Positions 32,301-44,690 of a stretch of DNA of 64,000 bases are shown in pieces (the stretch's first letter is position 1; each line of letters starts with the position of its first letter). The translations under genes and the position numbers were made by a program. The notes beneath the pieces were generated by a model, which saw nothing but the letters and a program-made list of their open reading frames with translations, was not told where the DNA came from and did not search any database. The stretch spans positions 83,175-147,174 of the forward strand of contig JADDOH010002604.1 of NCBI GenBank assembly GCA_016648135.1, written 5' to 3'. Source of the stretch: Agrypnia vestita. Its lineage: Eukaryota; Arthropoda; Insecta; Trichoptera; Phryganeidae.

Positions 32301-33537
32301 TTATTTTAATATTTTCTGATTTATTTGTATCTTATTTTTTACCCTAGCAAAGTAATATGTATATATAATAATCATTAAACAAATTACATATATTTAAATT
32401 ACCCAAATTATATTTATGTTTCCCATGGATAGTTGATCTTCTACAATAAGACCTGATTAATTTGATATTAAATTTACAAATACATAAATCATTAAAAAAT
32501 ATAGAAAATATGATATATTTACTCTGACACTTATAATAAATGTAAAATACATAAAAAAACACTAATAAATAATTACTTAGTAATAAGGGTCTAATTCTGA
32601 AGACTCCACAAACAGGAAAAAACACCCAAAACTCTTACTTATCATCAAGCTGTATTCTCCAAGACTATCAGGCAAGGACGATAGCGCCAAAACTTATAAG
32701 AATAAGCATAATGAAAGATTTACAAAAATGTAAGTAAAATAAAATATCAAAAATGCTACAACAATCAGTAATTTCCATGAATTGCTTTACTTACGACCTA
32801 CAAATGTGGCGACTGGATGCAAAAGCGCCACTATCCATATGGGTTCCCTATGGATAGTGTCGCTTTTGCATTAGATAATATGGGTATGTTAGAAATGAAA
32901 CAATTCATTTAATGAGGGAAAAACTAAAGAAAATGTGGTGAGGCAGAAACATCCCAGGATTCTCAGACAACTAGTCTTCCCAATCTTTCTGTATATGGTT
33001 CATGGGTACTGACTGCAGTAAGATACATATGCATTAGACATTTGGTTCCGACTTGAATCCTTTGAATAGCTCAGAGAACAAACAGCTCCATTTTACATTA
33101 AATACCAAGCAATGTCTATCTTCCACAACACAAGTACTGAAGTATGTCCCTGCGGAAGATCGCCTACTAGACGGATGGATCTGGTGAAATCTCCAATCGC
33201 CCAATGGTTTACTTCAGGAAGTATTTAGGTGTGCTGCATATCAGAGCAAATATCGCCGCAAAATTATAAAGACCACAAGTGCTCTGCTAAGGGTAATTTT
33301 TTTGAACAGTAGGTAATATGTAATAGTAAATATGGCATTCTATCCTCTCTGCCTACCCCTGCAAGGAAACGGTGATGGTTAGTTAGTTAAAAGTTAAGAA
33401 TAAACAGGCTATCGTTTTCCTTCGAAAATCTTCACAGATTAATCCTACAATGGAATCTAAAAAAAAACAAAAGAAGTTTGTGAACTTGTTAATGGAATTT
33501 GAAACATTCATAAATAAAAAGAAAAAGCAAAAGAAAT
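32301..33537. other. Intergenic, no gene seen
   Basis: AT-rich sequence downstream of RPF1. A short inverted repeat, CACTATCCATATGGGTTCCCTATGGATAGTG, lies at 32831-32861. The piece 33330-33390 resembles the LINE 3' end phrase seen at 29596. I see no supported gene. Confidence 0.5.
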
Positions 33538-33609
33538 GTTTCCGCCCGGGATCGAACCGGGGGCCTTCCGCGTGTTAGGCGGATGTGATAACCACTACAC
33601 CACGGAAAC
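33538..33609 (-). tRNA. tRNA-Val (anticodon AAC)
   Basis: On the minus strand a 72-nt sequence folds as a full cloverleaf: acceptor GTTTCCG with CGGAAAC, D arm with GTAGTGG, anticodon loop CCTAACAC with AAC, variable loop, and T arm CCCGGTTCGATCCCGGG. The B box GGTTCGATCC and A box TGGTGTAGTGG form the internal RNA polymerase III promoter. It matches the animal valine-AAC tRNA closely. A run of four or more T residues downstream is not evident within the first bases. Confidence 0.95.
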
Positions 33610-34964
33610 AGATGACCTCGTCGTCTTAAATATGCTTTATATATTGTCTGAATCTATTTCATTTTTAATAAAATGATTATTACTCTAATGTATTTGACTG
33701 ACGCAATAAATACATGAAGTTTTAATAATATATTTTTTTTAAAGTGATGAAACTAAGTACAATGCGAAATCAATAAACAAACATCGTTCTCATTATTAAA
33801 TTTTGTTATCGGGGTTTTCGATTGATAGATGGCGGTAGTGCGCATCGAATGTAAGTGAATAAAGAAAGTATCATCTTGCAAGCGTTAGGTCAATCGCGAG
33901 ATAAATCATAGTCAGCCATATAATTAATAATATTTTGCAGCAGTAGGTATAGTAAATAAGAAACTACACATTTCACCAAATGATCAAAGTTATAAATCAA
34001 AGACATTGGACGACTACCGTTGAAAATAACAAGCTCATTTACTTTATTAGTTCGGGCCACTAGGGCTGTCAAATTCATAATATCACATATTTAAAGGACA
34101 GTTAATTTTAATTTGAAATATAATAATCATATTATGATCTCAAACCCAAGAACTTGAGTTCGAATTGAAGTGCTCGAGTCAAAATCATTTCTGCCACCTA
34201 CGACCTGTCCTAGCAATGTACTCGGACTTGAACAAAAACCGGCGCAGGTTGGAGAACCCTGGCTTCTGGGAATAAGGACGGCGTGTGCGGGGCATTGCTG
34301 TATTTGGCTGAAATCCAAAATGTCGGACCTAAAAATAGTGCCGTTTAGCGACCAAAGCGGGCGCAATAACCCGCTTAGAACACATTTATCTTTGTGTGCA
34401 TATTTTCGCGCGCTAGCTCGTTACCTCCAGTCTTTGTTTTGGGAAAAAAGGAACCGAATTTCACGGAGAGTTGGAGAAAATTAATTGTCCCAGAACTTGA
34501 AAACCCTGGGCGGAAGAATTAATATTCGAAAGCCAGGGTACAATGATCACAAATATCCCCCGATCCGTCAAAATGGTTGAAATTTACACGCGTGATACTT
34601 TCATGTCATGTCTCGAAGATATGGCGGTAGATATCATTGGCCATTCTGCGCATAAGATAATAAATAGGCAAGAACTAAAGGATAGGTTTCATACAAATGG
34701 AACAGAAGCATTTTTCGGAAATATTTTATTGATCATCTTAGAAAACATTAGATTAGGTTATACATACAATAATCTGCTTAGAAAATAGATTCGAAACAGA
34801 ACAAAGGCAACTATTGTCATCATAGAGTATAAAATTGTACGGATATGAACTAAACCTCTTCTTTAGGCGAGGGGATTGGCCCAAAGTGTAAAGATGTCCC
34901 TCCTCGTGTTTTTTCTCTTCAAGTAAAAATGTATTTTTGTAATAAAGCGCGACTTATTTATTAA
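33610..34964. other. Intergenic, no gene seen
   Basis: Contains several short frames without recognisable domains. The stretch 34180-34480 is GC-richer than its neighbours and may be part of an unclassified repeat. No tRNA or splice-consistent exon found. Confidence 0.45.
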
Positions 34965-35102
34965 GGGCCAGTTGCTCGGTTTAAATATTACTATAAACTC
35001 GGTTTATAGTAATATTTCTTTAAAGCATAGATTTTTGCGTTCTCCACCAATCAAACAACCCATACCAACAACAACTTTAAACCAAGTTGATACAACCGGC
35101 CA
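34965..35102. mobile_element. MITE family A, diverged copy 4
   Basis: Starts GGGCCAGTTG and ends CAACCGGCCA between TAA triplets, with the internal AAAGCATAGATTTTTGCGTTC and CCACCAATCA segments of the family. The middle contains a local inverted duplication, AAATATTACTATAAAC/GTTTATAGTAATATTT, not present in the others. Confidence 0.65.
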
Positions 35103-36779
35103 TAAGACATTATATTTTTTAAGAGTATTCAGTGTATTTGACCTTGTCATAATAGTTTAAAAATTTACAGGCTCTTAGTAATTTTTTAAGCGAGTCCAAC
35201 ATAGTGGAAACAGATTGTTTATCAAGAAATTTACGTTAGTTCATGTCTATATATTTTGGCGGTCTGTGACTTTCATGTTACTACTACGTCACCATTTTGC
35301 TAAAACAGGAGATACGCGTAGCTGGGACAAGTTTTGCGGTTGCCTGTTCGAATCTTAAATCGGCCGTACGCAGTAGGAAGTCGGCTCTTGGATGTCACAG
35401 TATGTGACTATGTTTAGTTAGTAAACATAGGTTGTAGGTACCTACTCGGTGAGAAACTATGGGAAATGGGACGACGCGGAAGTGCTGACAACGGGCCACA
35501 ATCGATGGAGCAGGACCAAGAAACGGGCATGACAGAAAAAGTATGAAGAAGAAAAACCAACAGAAAAGTAAATGTCAAATGGTTTTTGGAATAAAGTATT
35601 TCTTACGCGTTTTTGTTACATTCGAAGATAATTTTTAATAACAGCACTGTGTCCTCTTGACTCTTAAGGCGAAGAGAATTAAGCTCAATTTCTCTTTGTT
35701 TATTTGTTGGCAAAGGGTTAATATTGTTAACTAGTCCGTCCAGTATCAGTTGTGTAAGGTTTAAATACATATATGTGTCTTACAGCGGGATTCTTTAACA
35801 TTACACTTCTAGTCAATCTCAGAAATACTGCTGATGTTATATTTCTTCATAAACTAGCTATCTCTAAGATTGACTGCCGCGCATCTCCCTGAGAGTACCG
35901 GAAGATCTACTAGATCGGTCGAGACCTTGAGCCTTTCACACTGTAATACCAACTCCCGGCAAAAATCTTTTATATATATCGCTCGTCTAATTTGTTCAAC
36001 ACCATATTCAGCGGCTTGGATCTTTTCAATTCATCAATCTATGAATTTAAAACTCTTGGAGCATGCAACATCAGTCATAAATCTTTTTTCCCTCTTTTTA
36101 ATTCATCTTCTTTCTTTTGACCAGACTTCGTATATGTAATTTTTATCTTATATCTTTCTTTAATTCATATTTTTTCTTTTTTCCAGACCTCGTATATGTA
36201 TATGCAGATGTATTGATCAGTTATCTTTATGCTATAAATATATCTTATGCACTTCTTTTTCTTCTTATCTCTTCTCCTTTTTGCTAAGTAAATTTTTCCC
36301 TTCCTATCACTCCTTATTCCTCTTTTACCTTTAATTCTTCGACTTTCATAGTTTGTTCGCAACTCAAAACTTTCGCTTTTTTGTTTTTTTTTTGTATAAC
36401 TCAAGTTATTGCTGCTATATCTTAATACATAACATGTTAATTCTGTGGAAACTTGTAAAATGGTCTCTATACTATTCAATAATCATGTGTAATCTGATTT
36501 TTATATGTAGGTACCTACTGTTATTTTCCCATGAATAAATAAAATAAAATAGTTAAAATACATCAGACAACAAATTATATTTGTGAATTTGATCAATTTC
36601 CCTTCTGTTGATTAATTCTCCATTAAAGTCATGTTGTTAAACAATTCAAAGTTCGGGCACACGTGGGATACATCAAATCAATGAATCTGATCTTCCGACT
36701 ATTTCGTTTGGCAGACTTCCGACTTCCGCCTACATCGGTAACAATCTTAACAAAACTACATTATTTTCCCAATCTCATT
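35103..36779. other. Intergenic, no gene seen
   Basis: The bases 35462-35550 translate to a fragment resembling the end of an endonuclease-RT ORF (WDDAEVLTTGHNRWSRTKKR) in the plus direction; otherwise low-complexity AT-rich and pyrimidine-rich sequence. Confidence 0.4.
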
Positions 36780-37270
36780 AGTTTCATCTTTAGGTCCTCT
36801 ACATTCTGCGGAAGCCAACAATAATTAGATGATATTTTTGCAGGAATTTTCCGGAAAATAGTGTCGACGCAAAAATACATTTCGTCTAAACGGAGGCCAA
36901 ATAGACTGCCAGAGTTCGTCGGTTCGCGGAAACGCCTCGGCGCGGCATTTTCCCGAAACTCGTTTTTCGCCTTCCCGCTCGCGCGAGTCCTGCGGCTTGG
37001 CAACTTGTCAAGGTGGAAAATTTGCGTCTTACTTCGGAACGAATTCCGAAATAGAACGCGGCGGTCAAAATTCTCGCGCACCGGACCACGGGTTCTTTTG
37101 TTTTTCACAAAGCGGAGGGAAGCGGGTCGTGACGCATTTCGCATTTACGTGATTCGAATTGGCGATTCGAATGCGTCCGTGTGCTCCGAGCCAGATGTCT
37201 TTTTCGACCTTCGGGGTTCTGACGCTAGGGGTGCGACAGTTGGAACACAAAATAAGAGATTGACAGGTCG
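36780..37270. promoter_or_regulatory. GC-rich, CpG-containing non-coding island
   Basis: A roughly 450-bp block is far richer in G+C and CpG than its flanks (for example CTTCCCGCTCGCGCGAGTCC). Long frames on both strands cross it, but they are arginine- and phenylalanine-rich with no domain, as expected by chance in GC-rich DNA. It could be a promoter or 5' untranslated exon of a gene whose coding exons lie outside the window. The function is inferred from composition only. Confidence 0.35.
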
Positions 37271-37456
37271 ACACAGAAGAAAAGAAATAGATAAAACGAC
37301 GATGAAAGCAATCGCATGAACTTAAAACGAACATAAGTTAAAAAATAATTATTACTCTTCTTCTTTTTCATTCAGTTCTTCTCTTCATTCTCTTTTATCT
37401 TTTTGGTATTGCATTTGATATTAAATTTTTATGTTAACCCGCTCAAATGTTACATC

Positions 37457-38055
37457 TAGGGTTGCCAACTATACTGTTAAAAACATTATCATACTGTTTT
37501 TCACTACATTATACTTTTTACTGTTGAACAAAAATAAAATATACAAAATACTGTTTTCAGCATCAAAATGCGTAACACTATAAATTTCAGACTTAGTTAG
37601 TGAGTTTCAGAACGAATCAAAAGACAAAGATTTTCTTGATATGAGTACTGGCAAAAAATGGAGCCATTTATTAGTAAACACCTCAGAAGAATTTAAAAAT
37701 ATTACTAAAATTGTCTCATATCTACTTTCTGTTCCCGCCACCTCAGCATTTACTGAAAGAATTGTTTCAGTAATTACTACACATTTACTGAAAGAAGTGA
37801 ATGCAAAGTGGCGGGAGGCTAGAAATAATTTAATAAAAAATGAGCTCATCATTTATTTTAATTTTAATTATAATTGTTGTGTGGCGTATGAATTTTTAAA
37901 AAAAGATTGTAAATTAATAAGTTGTGCGGAAGCTCTAAAATATGTATATAAAACATTAAATAAATAAAATACTGTTAATTTTTCTCAAATACTGTTTAAT
38001 ATTCTTCTCAGACCTAAATATACTTTATTTCTTGTAAAAAAAGTTGACAACCCTA
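37457..38055 (+). mobile_element. Internally deleted hAT transposon, 599 bp, with 8-bp target duplication
   Basis: Termini TAGGGTTGCCAACT and AAGTTGACAACCCTA are inverted repeats with one mismatch, flanked on both sides by the perfect 8-bp duplication GTTACATC (37449-37456 and 38056-38063). The interior keeps only the 3' end of a transposase gene. The termini differ from those of the hAT at 16521, so it is another family. Confidence 0.9.
37641..37967 (+). pseudogene. hAT transposase C-terminal dimerisation domain remnant
   Basis: The 108-residue frame contains SYLLSVPATSAFTERIVSVI, KWREARNNLIKNELIIYFNF and CCVAYEFLKKDC. The first two match the hAT dimerisation domain consensus (L-x-[IV]-P-A-[ST]-S-A-x-[ST]-E-R, then R-N-x-L). 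The catalytic part is deleted. It ends just before the right inverted repeat. Confidence 0.85.
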
Positions 38056-40195
38056 GTTACATCGTGTCTGGTTGACACTTATTGACAACGGATTATCCTG
38101 TTTCCTTTACCACAGGGCTCGGTCTAGCTAAGTACCTAGACTACTTTTAAATTATAACTAACACTAAGAAATAAAAATAAGTAACCCTAACGAAATATTG
38201 GTCAAAAAGCATTTATTTGAAATCTCTAGAAAAGTGTCATTTATTGGAGTTGCGATAAAAATAAAAACCTTCTCAATTATTAATTGAGAATGAGAATGGT
38301 AATTATTTTCCATTTATTATTTACAAAGTACGTTTTTTAATATCACGTAGTTAATTAAATGATACCTAATCTTACATACGCAAATTTAATTGTTTGGGAT
38401 ACTTTTTATATCTATATCTATGCACATTTTTACTCCCTTTACTCGTGGCGTCTGCTTGTCTTCTTGTCTGACGAAAAAACTTTGGATACATTTTAAACCC
38501 CCTTCCCGTGATCCAATCGAGCTGAAACTTTGCAAGCAGACTCGTGGCGACGATTTATCGTCAAATCAGTCACCAACCTTCGGCACAATCGATACAAATC
38601 TAAAATAACGGTTATTGTTTAACCGATCAAAATACCACCACTAACAGCCAACTTTAAAAGGCATTATATACATATATATCAATGCTAAATCAAATCAATG
38701 ATAATTTTTTTAGAGAAGAACGCATGGAAATGTGATGAGAACTACGAGAGTTTTAGGCAGATATTGAAAATTTAATGCCTAATTTATTAACAATATCTAT
38801 TTGTTTCGAGAATAATGTTCTCTTCTGTGTATATAAAGTTATTTGAATTTTTAATTAATTATGTCATCAAAACGTGAATACCTACTTTCATAGGAACTGA
38901 GCTTCGAATATGACATTTTTATTTACATATAAACGCTTGGTTAACGAAAAAATATAAAAATGGAAAAAAGTTTATCTCCAAATCAAAATCCTAATAGATA
39001 AAGGTAGGTATATAAGTTAGCGTCTTCTGCTTGTCTTGTGTTTATGGTTCTAGATAATGTTTGTACCTACGCACATGTAGAAAGAATCTCGCTAGCAAAT
39101 TGATCTTCGTACACGCGGGTTTGAATTTTTGATTCTCTACACATCCGAGCTGATTGATGATATTTGTCTCAAATAAATCTCTGCGAAATTTATCTCATTG
39201 TGTTTAATTCCGTGGTCACCAGTTATTTTATCTCATATTACATACACAGGAAAAACTTTTCCACTTGTTCAAGATCGAAGTGAATTGAAATTTTCTGGAA
39301 GTTGCGTGATAAAACCTTTCGTAATAGGCAGTATCTACATACTCGCATTGAAATCTACCAAAAATATTGTATCCGTAAATACGTCGGCTGGAAGCGCTGT
39401 TCATCAAATCAATATTGGTACGAATTTCTATTTTCTATAATTAAATTTAAATACGCGCCGTTTCCGCGTTGGCAATGGAGTAATGGTCTGTGACGTTTGG
39501 ACTTGAAACACGCTTTATTTCGCGTTACATTGGGTGACTCTAGCCGCTCGTATACTTTTATGTGGGGCACGTTATTTTAGAAACATTAAAAAATAATACA
39601 TATTCTAAACAAAGAAGTTCCTTGATTTTCAATAATAAGGTCGGTTATTTCGACATTGTGCATTCCATTCGCGTCTTTGTTCTAAACTGAATTTTAATGT
39701 TGCTGCTTGCTTTGCATGTTGGCAAAGTGCGGGATAATTGAAATACTATATCATCAGATGATTAAAATAATAATGAATCTTTTTAGAGGTTTCTAATCAT
39801 TTAATAGCTTAATAGAAACACTGAAAAAAAACATGGTATATATGTACTAATTTATCTTCAACAGGGATATTTAGAGAGGATATAACGCAACAATCTATCT
39901 ATCTGCCACACTACTCTGTCCTCGTTTACATTTATACATTCCTGCAAGTTTTACAATAATCTATTTGTCTAAAGATACCAGGTATTTCGTGCACGTCTGA
40001 AGATGAAGGCTCACTTAGGGTAGGTTGTTTGATCAGGAATAAGAGTAATAGTTAGTTAAGAAAAAGGCATAGAATTTTGTATTTTCCACCATAACTAGTG
40101 ATCTAACAACTGACCCCTTTTTCTAAACATAGCAGTGAATTTAATTTAAAAAAATGTTATTGGTCAGCTTCTGATAAGCATGTTTTTATTTTATT
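38056..40195. other. Repeat-bearing intergenic stretch
   Basis: Includes a family E fragment at 38420-38570 (CGTGGCGTCTGCTTGTC, CCCGTGATCCAATCGAGCTG, AGACTCGTGGCGACGA) and a decayed hammerhead-like motif at 38790-38835. The rest, including 39100-39490 with a few short frames, shows no recognisable gene. Confidence 0.5.
38790..38835 (-). ncRNA. Decayed hammerhead-ribozyme-like motif
   Basis: The minus strand reads CAGAAGA, extra A, GAGAA-CATTA-TTCTC, GAAAC, similar to the motif at 46446 but with U4 changed to A and no good helix I. It should not cleave. Confidence 0.45.
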
Positions 40196-40378
40196 TTTTA
40201 AAAAAATAGAGATGCGAACACGGAATTCGTGTCACATCAATATTCTTACTATTTTCAAATTAAGCTAAACGCTTGTGCTATGATAATAGGACTAACTTGC
40301 TTGTCCGGAGTGAGATTCGAACCTGCGACCTTTGGATCACGAGGCGTGAGTCCTAACCACAAGACCAACAAGCTACTC
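40196..40378 (-). mobile_element. tRNA-derived SINE (family S1), minus strand
   Basis: Reverse complement of the SINE at 11388-11580: the tRNA-like head (AGCTTGTTGGTCTTGTGGTTAGGACTCACGCC with B box GGTTCGAATCT) and the body ending GTGTTCGCATCTC are both present, followed by the A-rich tail at 40196-40208. Confidence 0.85.
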
Positions 40379-40839
40379 GTGTTTGACTACTACTACTGTT
40401 TGAATGTGTGTTGAGAATATAAAAATAATGACTAAGGCTATATATTAATGAAAAAAGAAAATATAGTAATTACTACCACATGTATAACAAGAAATAGAAG
40501 TGAAAGTAGCACAAATTAACGAAACAAACTTAACCAACATTATATACATCCAATAATGGTAATTTTCATTCCGTAATATTATGTAGGTACCTACATATTA
40601 TGCTGTCAAAAATTGGTACTCATTGGCGCCTTTAGATTGTTCACTTACTAGATACTAGAAAAAAAGTATTAGAAAATAACTATGAGTCTGTATGGATTCG
40701 AAATGGCAAGATTTATTTAAAAAAAAAAAATGGAAGATCCACGACCCATAGTCATTTAAATCGCGACAACATCTTGAAAGCATTAAACATGGATTCAAGT
40801 AACGAAATATGTAAGTATACAAAAATATATATGGCGGCG

Positions 40840-41255
40840 TCTTTACTAATATATATATATATATTGAGGTAAAGTTTGTATGTTTGGATGTAGGAGGTCA
40901 TCTCCGAAACTACTCATTCGATTTCAAAAAATTTTCCACCAATATTTAGAATGGACTTTCAGAATGGGCCTTAAAGGGTGGATACAGGCTGTATATTATC
41001 CCGTCAAAATAAAAGGGCTTTTCGTGGTGACCTATTTTACAACTTAAGTCGGCGAAAAATGGTCGAGCGATGCGTTTTTTACGAATGCTGCTTTAACGGT
41101 GAGAGATATTTAAATATTTTCTTTGGAGAAGTTATAGAACTGAAAAAGTTGTATAAAAAAGTCTGCGAAGACATCTATCTATACGTTAAGGTTAATACAC
41201 AATTTGATAAAATATTACTAAAAGTGCGAAGCCGCACGAGTACCTACAGCTAGTA
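40840..41255. mobile_element. Interspersed non-coding repeat ending in CTAGT
   Basis: Begins with TACTAATATATATATAT and AAAGTTTGTATGTTTGGATG, contains ACTACTCATTCGATTTCAAAAA and ends GCGAAGCCGCACGAGTACCTACAGCTAGT. This layout is common in moth and butterfly genomes as a non-autonomous element. Class not assigned. Confidence 0.5.
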
Positions 41256-41707
41256 TAATAACGATAGTAGTAGATAAAATTTCGTATGCGTTTTACTTTC
41301 ACATTAGGTACGTATCTACACATATCATACTAACTGTAACTGAGATTGAATTTAAAAAAAATATAGTTATTCCCGTTAAACTTTGCAATAAGTTCAATTA
41401 TTTAAGTTAGTATCTACATTCATGTATGTCGGTAGTGCAATGGCTAATGTCACGCGGGTTAAGTTTTTTATTTTACTTATTTAACCGAAATTATGAATAG
41501 TTTTCGAATAAAAAAAATTGGGCGCGTGCAAGTTTGTATCTTAGAAATTATACTTCTTTATCATATATTTAAAAAAAAACCCAGTGCTGTGTTATATACC
41601 TAACGTTTGAATATAGCTAAGGCAGGTATACAACACAAACTAGAATTTTCATCATCGACGGACAGTTCTTCATCAACGGATAAAAATCTAAAGTGCCTAC
41701 ACACTAA

Positions 41708-41852
41708 GGCCCGGTTGTTTCAAGTTCGATCAAAGTAAGCGGTCGATAAAAGCATAGATTTTTACGAAAACGGATCGTCTGATTGGTGGAGAACGTAAAA
41801 ATCTATGCTTTAAAAGAACGCTTACTTTGATCGAACTTGAAACAACCGGGCC
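41708..41852. mobile_element. MITE family A, best-preserved copy 5
   Basis: 145 bp from GGCCCGGTTGTTTCAAGTTC to its near-exact complement, flanked by TAA at 41705-41707 and 41853-41855. The arms pair almost completely through GATCAAAGTAAGCG and AGCATAGATTTTTACG. Best reference copy for the family. Confidence 0.85.
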
Positions 41853-42147
41853 TAAATAGAGTATCCAGGTATAGAATTGCATTTTGCTTGTATAAAAAAG
41901 AGAAAATGAAACATAAAGAACACGATTCAATCACCATGAATCTAATCACAATTATATTATAAAAACCAAATCACCAAACAGAAAATAAACAATAATAACA
42001 GCATCGAAAGACCTGGCAGTTACTTCGTGGTGCAACATTTTAATTTAAAATATAATTATACATAATATATATATGTAGTGATAAAATTACTACACTTGGT
42101 AATCCAAGTTAAAATAAAAATCATAATATTTCAAAACAATGAAAGCT

Positions 42148-42357
42148 GGTCTCACTCTCACAGCCGAGACGAAAGCCAGACATGAAAGAACTATTTGTGA
42201 CGACAGCAGGTGAAGTAAAGCCAGCTTCACGGACAATAATAGGTGGTTGGATCAAGTCAATCCTAAGAGAGGCTGGAGTGGAAGCAACGCCAGGAAGTGT
42301 TCGTTCTGCTGTGGCTTCGTTGAATTGGCTGGAAAACTACCCGATAGAGGAGATCTC
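42148..42357 (+). pseudogene. Isolated fragment of the DIRS tyrosine recombinase
   Basis: About 210 bp almost identical to 22146-22355 (reverse complement), differing at only a few bases. It encodes MKELFVTTAGEVKPASRTII, GGWIKSILREAGVEATPGSV and RSAVASLNWLENYPIEEI, then diverges at GAGATCTC. No DIRS terminus is nearby, so it is a piece of a second copy. Confidence 0.88.
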
Positions 42358-43099
42358 CCGGATCACATGCAATTTTCATAACAGCCTTCTCAAACGACGC
42401 GGTGAGAGGTGCTATTGGTTAAATAATCACCCGAAAAACCGCCATATTCACACTTGATTGGCGAGTCGTGACTCCATGGCGCTAAAATTCCTATTTTTTA
42501 TTTATTTAACATATGGTACAAATACAGTTCTTATATATTTACATATCAAATTAACATTAATTAGTGAAGAGAAGCTCTTGAGTCTGATGAGGGAGCCACT
42601 TATTTAAATAACTGTTAAACGTGTGAAATAGTTTTTTGAGTAATTATAATTATAGTATTTGTATTTTTTAATCAGGAAATAATATGTAGGTACATTTAGC
42701 CGTGACCCGTGACCATTAGTGCGAGAAAGAAATGAGCGTAGAACATAATTATGATTATTTTCCTGCACGCCTGCACGCCATCTACCGATAGAGCAAAACA
42801 TTAATCAAATTAGTTGATGGGCATTGTAATACAAGTATGTGCTATGTACCTGCCTAGATAGGTCGCGTGAGTAGTGAGTACACACTGGTGACAGGAAAAT
42901 TTGCACAATATAAATTATGATTCAAATTGAAAGCAGCCAGCCACAAAAAACACAAACTGAGATATAAGCACTTTTGTCTAAAAATGGAATATTCAAATAC
43001 ACACAAAACTTACAATGTTCTTCACAAACATATGAATAATATATAAATGCCAATTTCCTATAACTGTAAAGTGGATTTAAATGTGGATTTTTAGAAATA

Positions 43100-43615
43100 T
43101 TAATGTTTTTATTCCCTTTCTTTTAACTCGTAGCGTCTGCTTGTCTGCCGAAAAAACTTTGGATCGATTTTTAACTCTTTTCCCGTGATCCAACCGAGCT
43201 GAAAATTTGCAGGCAGACTCGTGGCGACGATAAAAAGAATCTTAAAAAATTTCGTTTGAAAAATTTAATTATACTATAATTTTGGAATTTTCGAAATTTT
43301 AACGGCTTTTTCAAATTGGAAATCATACAACTGAGAAAGGAGCCCGACGCGTGCAGAAGGCGCCAAACCTGTTTGAACTAGTCTGACTCGAGCCTTGGGT
43401 CCGATCAGACGGTTTAGACGACGCCGTGCCCCCCTATACCAATTAGTATGTTTTCAATATTCTATAAATTTTAAGGATAATAATGTACATGGAATAGATT
43501 TTCCACATGAACTTAAAGCAAGAGGAATATATTGATAGAATATCAAATTGGAAACAATACAAATGAGAAAGGGAGTATAATAAAAACTTGGTTTTTATGG
43601 GTTAGTTTTTTTCAA
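43100..43615. mobile_element. Family E repeat copy
   Basis: The left side carries CCCTTTCTTTTAACTCGTAGCGTCTGC, GTGATCCAACCGAGCTGAA and GCAGACTCGTGGCGACGATAA; the right end is GAGAAAGGGAGTATAATAAA followed by GGTTTTTATGGGTTAGTT. A nearly identical right half occurs at 50280-50560. No protein is encoded. Confidence 0.7.
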
Positions 43616-44690
43616 CTGTCTGATTATATTATGTGAACTACGCATTCTGCAGAAAACAATCAGAGTTACTTATCTATTAAGAATATCTAGTAATTCAATT
43701 AATTTTGGTATGGGATTTCTGTAACCACCATGTGAATATTATCTTTTAAACTATATAATAATACTTAATACATAACTAAATAACTGTTTTCTGGTGAATA
43801 TGTTTTGAGGAATAGTCATATTAAAAGTGTTTTGAGTCGCGTGGGCGCTGTTTCGTCTCCAAAATCGTATTTAACAATTTGGCAGTGTATTATATTTAAA
43901 AAAAAAAGTCTTATAAATTTGAATGGATTACATATGAATATTGTTTTTTGGAATTAATAAAAAATATATTTTATTTATTTTTACGAGTAACTAAGTACTC
44001 GAAACATTATTATTTCCATCGAAAAAGATTTGAACAAATAGAATGCGGAAGAAGGTAACTAGGGACTTGTTGTGTTTGTTTGAAAAAATAAATAAAGCGA
44101 TGGTTATAAAAAGGCGATTTAGCTGAATAATGGCTCTCTTTTAACGCAATACTTCGTCGTAGCTACGTCTTTTGGTACTCTTTTTGGTATTCTTTTGATA
44201 AAGCCAGTGTTCACGTAATTCTCCTTTGTAAACCTGATCTATATAATAAAATTGTGTTTCAATTCTCTCGCACGAAGTTTAGAATCGGCGATTTTAATAA
44301 TTTTCAAAGCCGATCTCGGGAAGCGGAATTGTTAATCGAGGATTGAACAAATATTTCGTTTTGCCCGGATTTGGTCAGAACAGGCGCTTTCTGCACATTT
44401 TAAAATGTTGATTTCGCGATCAATTATTTCAGAAGGCGATTACCTACTGTGAATTTTTGTATGAAAGTGGCTTGGCTGGTTTTAGTAGGATATAGAATTG
44501 ACTTTACTCCGTCCGATGACACCAATTTCTCATTTTTACCAAAATAGTGTGGCCTGGCGCTTTTCTGCATAACTACGCTCAATTGGAGTTACATATACTG
44601 GGATACCTGAACACGATTTTCAAGTGATCTTTCGCTGTGTCCGAAAAGAAAAGTGTGCGTATATGGTGAACATACACCTGTAGTCTAGAC

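Noticed and set aside
34170..34788. Two short plus-strand frames
   Set aside because: No domain, no splice-consistent neighbours and low-complexity surroundings.
36861..37319. 152-codon plus-strand frame in the GC-rich island
   Set aside because: Arginine-rich, no domain, overlapping long frames on the other strand; typical of GC-rich non-coding DNA.
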